NCBI GenBank assembly: GCA_039545275.1
Contig: BCHS01000004.1
Span: forward strand, 62,001-126,000
Length of the DNA stretch: 64,000 nucleotides
Reading direction: 5' to 3'
Origin: Pseudomicrostroma phylloplanum
Lineage: Eukaryota; Basidiomycota; Exobasidiomycetes; Microstromatales
The translations under genes were made by a program, and so were the position numbers. The stretch's first letter is position 1; each line of letters begins with the position of its first letter. Positions 63,501 through 64,000 of this stretch are shown here, piece by piece. The notes under the pieces were generated by a model. That model was not told the origin of the DNA. It saw nothing but the letters and a program-made list of their open reading frames with translations, and did no database searches.

Positions 63501-63642
63501 TCCTCCTCGCGCTCCGCAATGGATGGAGACGTGGGCAAAGAACACCGGCGCGGAACTCGTCCCTCCGCCTCCTTTGCGGATGCACACTCGGTTTCCCTGG
63601 GAGGACCCGACGAGTAGAGCTTATGCTAGACTTCCTTGGTAG
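60566..63642 (+). CDS. chromodomain-containing protein with long disordered tail
   Basis: Two exons, 60566-60926 and 61013-63642, join in phase with an 86 bp intron that falls inside the chromodomain, giving 996 residues. After a Lys/Pro/Gly-rich basic leader (KKGKPPKGKGRRKG) and a Ser/Asp-rich stretch comes a single chromodomain, residues about 92-145: QEFEIDAVLRWRRHPRKGYL, QYRTAWTNFPIYDTTWEPE, then MFDDRKVISRFWKRQGG. Candidate cage aromatics are the Phe of FEID, the Trp of TAW and the Phe of NFP, so binding to a methyl-lysine peptide is possible. The remaining roughly 850 residues are disordered, rich in Ala, Pro, Ser and Thr with acidic Ser/Asp runs, and end in LRMHTRFPWEDPTSRAYARLPW. There are no reverse transcriptase or integrase motifs, so it is not a chromoviral element. 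A chromatin reader in the nucleus is inferred; the orthologue is not recognised. Confidence 0.78.
62878..62964 (+). repeat. internal duplication in the chromodomain gene
   Basis: The 24-bp segment encoding SNAAPLGQ occurs at 62878-62901 and again at 62941-62964, 63 bp apart. Both sit in frame, so they represent two copies of a 21-residue unit that begins LEKATG and WEKGTS respectively. Three synonymous differences lie between the two 24-bp copies. Confidence 0.8.
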
Positions 63643-64000
63643 AGATTGCAGGAAGAGTCGATGTGGATGCACTGCCCTCAGTAAGCGGGCGAATGATCTA
63701 ACTTGTAATACTATTTCTGCTTGTCAAACGTGTTCGCGACCGTTGCGAGTGAGTGTAGACACACTGTTCCCCCGACTCGTCCCAGGATCCGGCTTCTCTG
63801 ATCATCCCACATCGGACCGGTGAGCAGCACGCGCTCCCACGACTCTCGCCACTGTCCACAAGTGCAGACGCACCAAACGAATGTCCGGACGAGGAAACAT
63901 TTGTCTACTCAGACAGGCGGCTAAAGACTGAAGAACGATTGCACAGTTGGACAGTTGGAAATCAACAGGGCCATTTGGTATTTAGAGGGACAAGTAATAA
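63643..64000. other. 3' region after the chromodomain gene, window end
   Basis: 358 bp, AT-richer than the coding DNA, with a few Cys codons in one frame (TCNTISACQTCSRP) but no continuing reading frame or splice logic. It probably holds the chromodomain gene 3' end; a further gene may begin beyond the window. Confidence 0.4.

Noticed and set aside
63650..63830. Cys-containing frame at the window end (CNTISACQTC)
   Set aside because: Too short and without zinc-cluster spacing; cannot be tied to a gene without sequence beyond the window.

Overview
The window is ordinary gene-rich nuclear DNA of a fungus, most likely a basidiomycete. The genes are spliced with short introns (about 70-100 bp, mostly GTGAGT donors, CTGAC/CTAAC-like branch sites and CAG acceptors) and are closely packed on both strands. 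The GC-rich coding regions carry long Ser/Ala/Pro/Gln low-complexity tracts. The protein kinase A catalytic subunit (close in length and C-terminus to what I remember of the smut-fungus Adr1 kinase), the Zn2Cys6 regulator and the overall gene style suggest Ustilaginomycotina, but that placement is an inference. I see no mobile element, CRISPR array, plasmid or phage gene.

Layout, left to right. 0.1-6 kb: a small one-pass membrane protein, an SRR1-like protein (minus) and the Golgi tether subunit COG1 (plus). 6-17 kb is a signalling block: a rhodanese-plus-tyrosine-phosphatase protein (minus), a 2 kb gap, PKA catalytic subunit (minus), a 1.6 kb gap, and a HEM25-type mitochondrial glycine carrier (plus). 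17-25.4 kb: COPII coat protein SEC23 (minus), a KEL3/KLHDC4-type kelch protein (plus), F1-ATPase assembly chaperone ATP12 (minus) and a DUF1115 protein (plus). 25.7-33 kb: a six-exon Zn2Cys6 transcription factor (minus) and a membrane-anchored secretory alpha/beta-hydrolase (minus). 33.7-42.3 kb: condensin HEAT subunit 1 (minus), SEC62 (plus) and KGD2 (plus). 42.3-48.1 kb: a gene-poor stretch ending in an intron-containing tRNA-Ala(AGC), then AHA1 (plus) and a WD40 protein (plus). 48.5-55 kb: a disordered nuclear protein with sororin hallmarks (minus), Elongin C (plus) and ER glucosidase II alpha (minus). 55.3-64 kb: a paladin-like triple phosphatase-domain protein (minus) and a chromodomain protein (plus).

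Most genes are housekeeping: vesicle traffic (COG1, SEC23), ER translocation and glycoprotein trimming (SEC62, glucosidase II), mitochondrial metabolism (HEM25 carrier, ATP12, KGD2), Hsp90 co-chaperone (AHA1) and chromosome structure (condensin, the sororin candidate). Several neighbours are head-to-head with starts 200-400 bp apart, so they probably share promoters. No operon-like or biosynthetic cluster logic is visible.

The most interesting items are the sororin candidate (KEN box, FGF motif and a spliced C-terminal YDELDDY-type motif), a 5-nt micro-exon in AHA1, introns placed at or just after the start codon (SEC62, SEC23, ELC1), and a tyrosine phosphatase domain split by about 450 low-complexity residues. 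Exon boundaries were worked out by hand from splice signals, reading-frame continuity and recalled family motifs. No database search was run.
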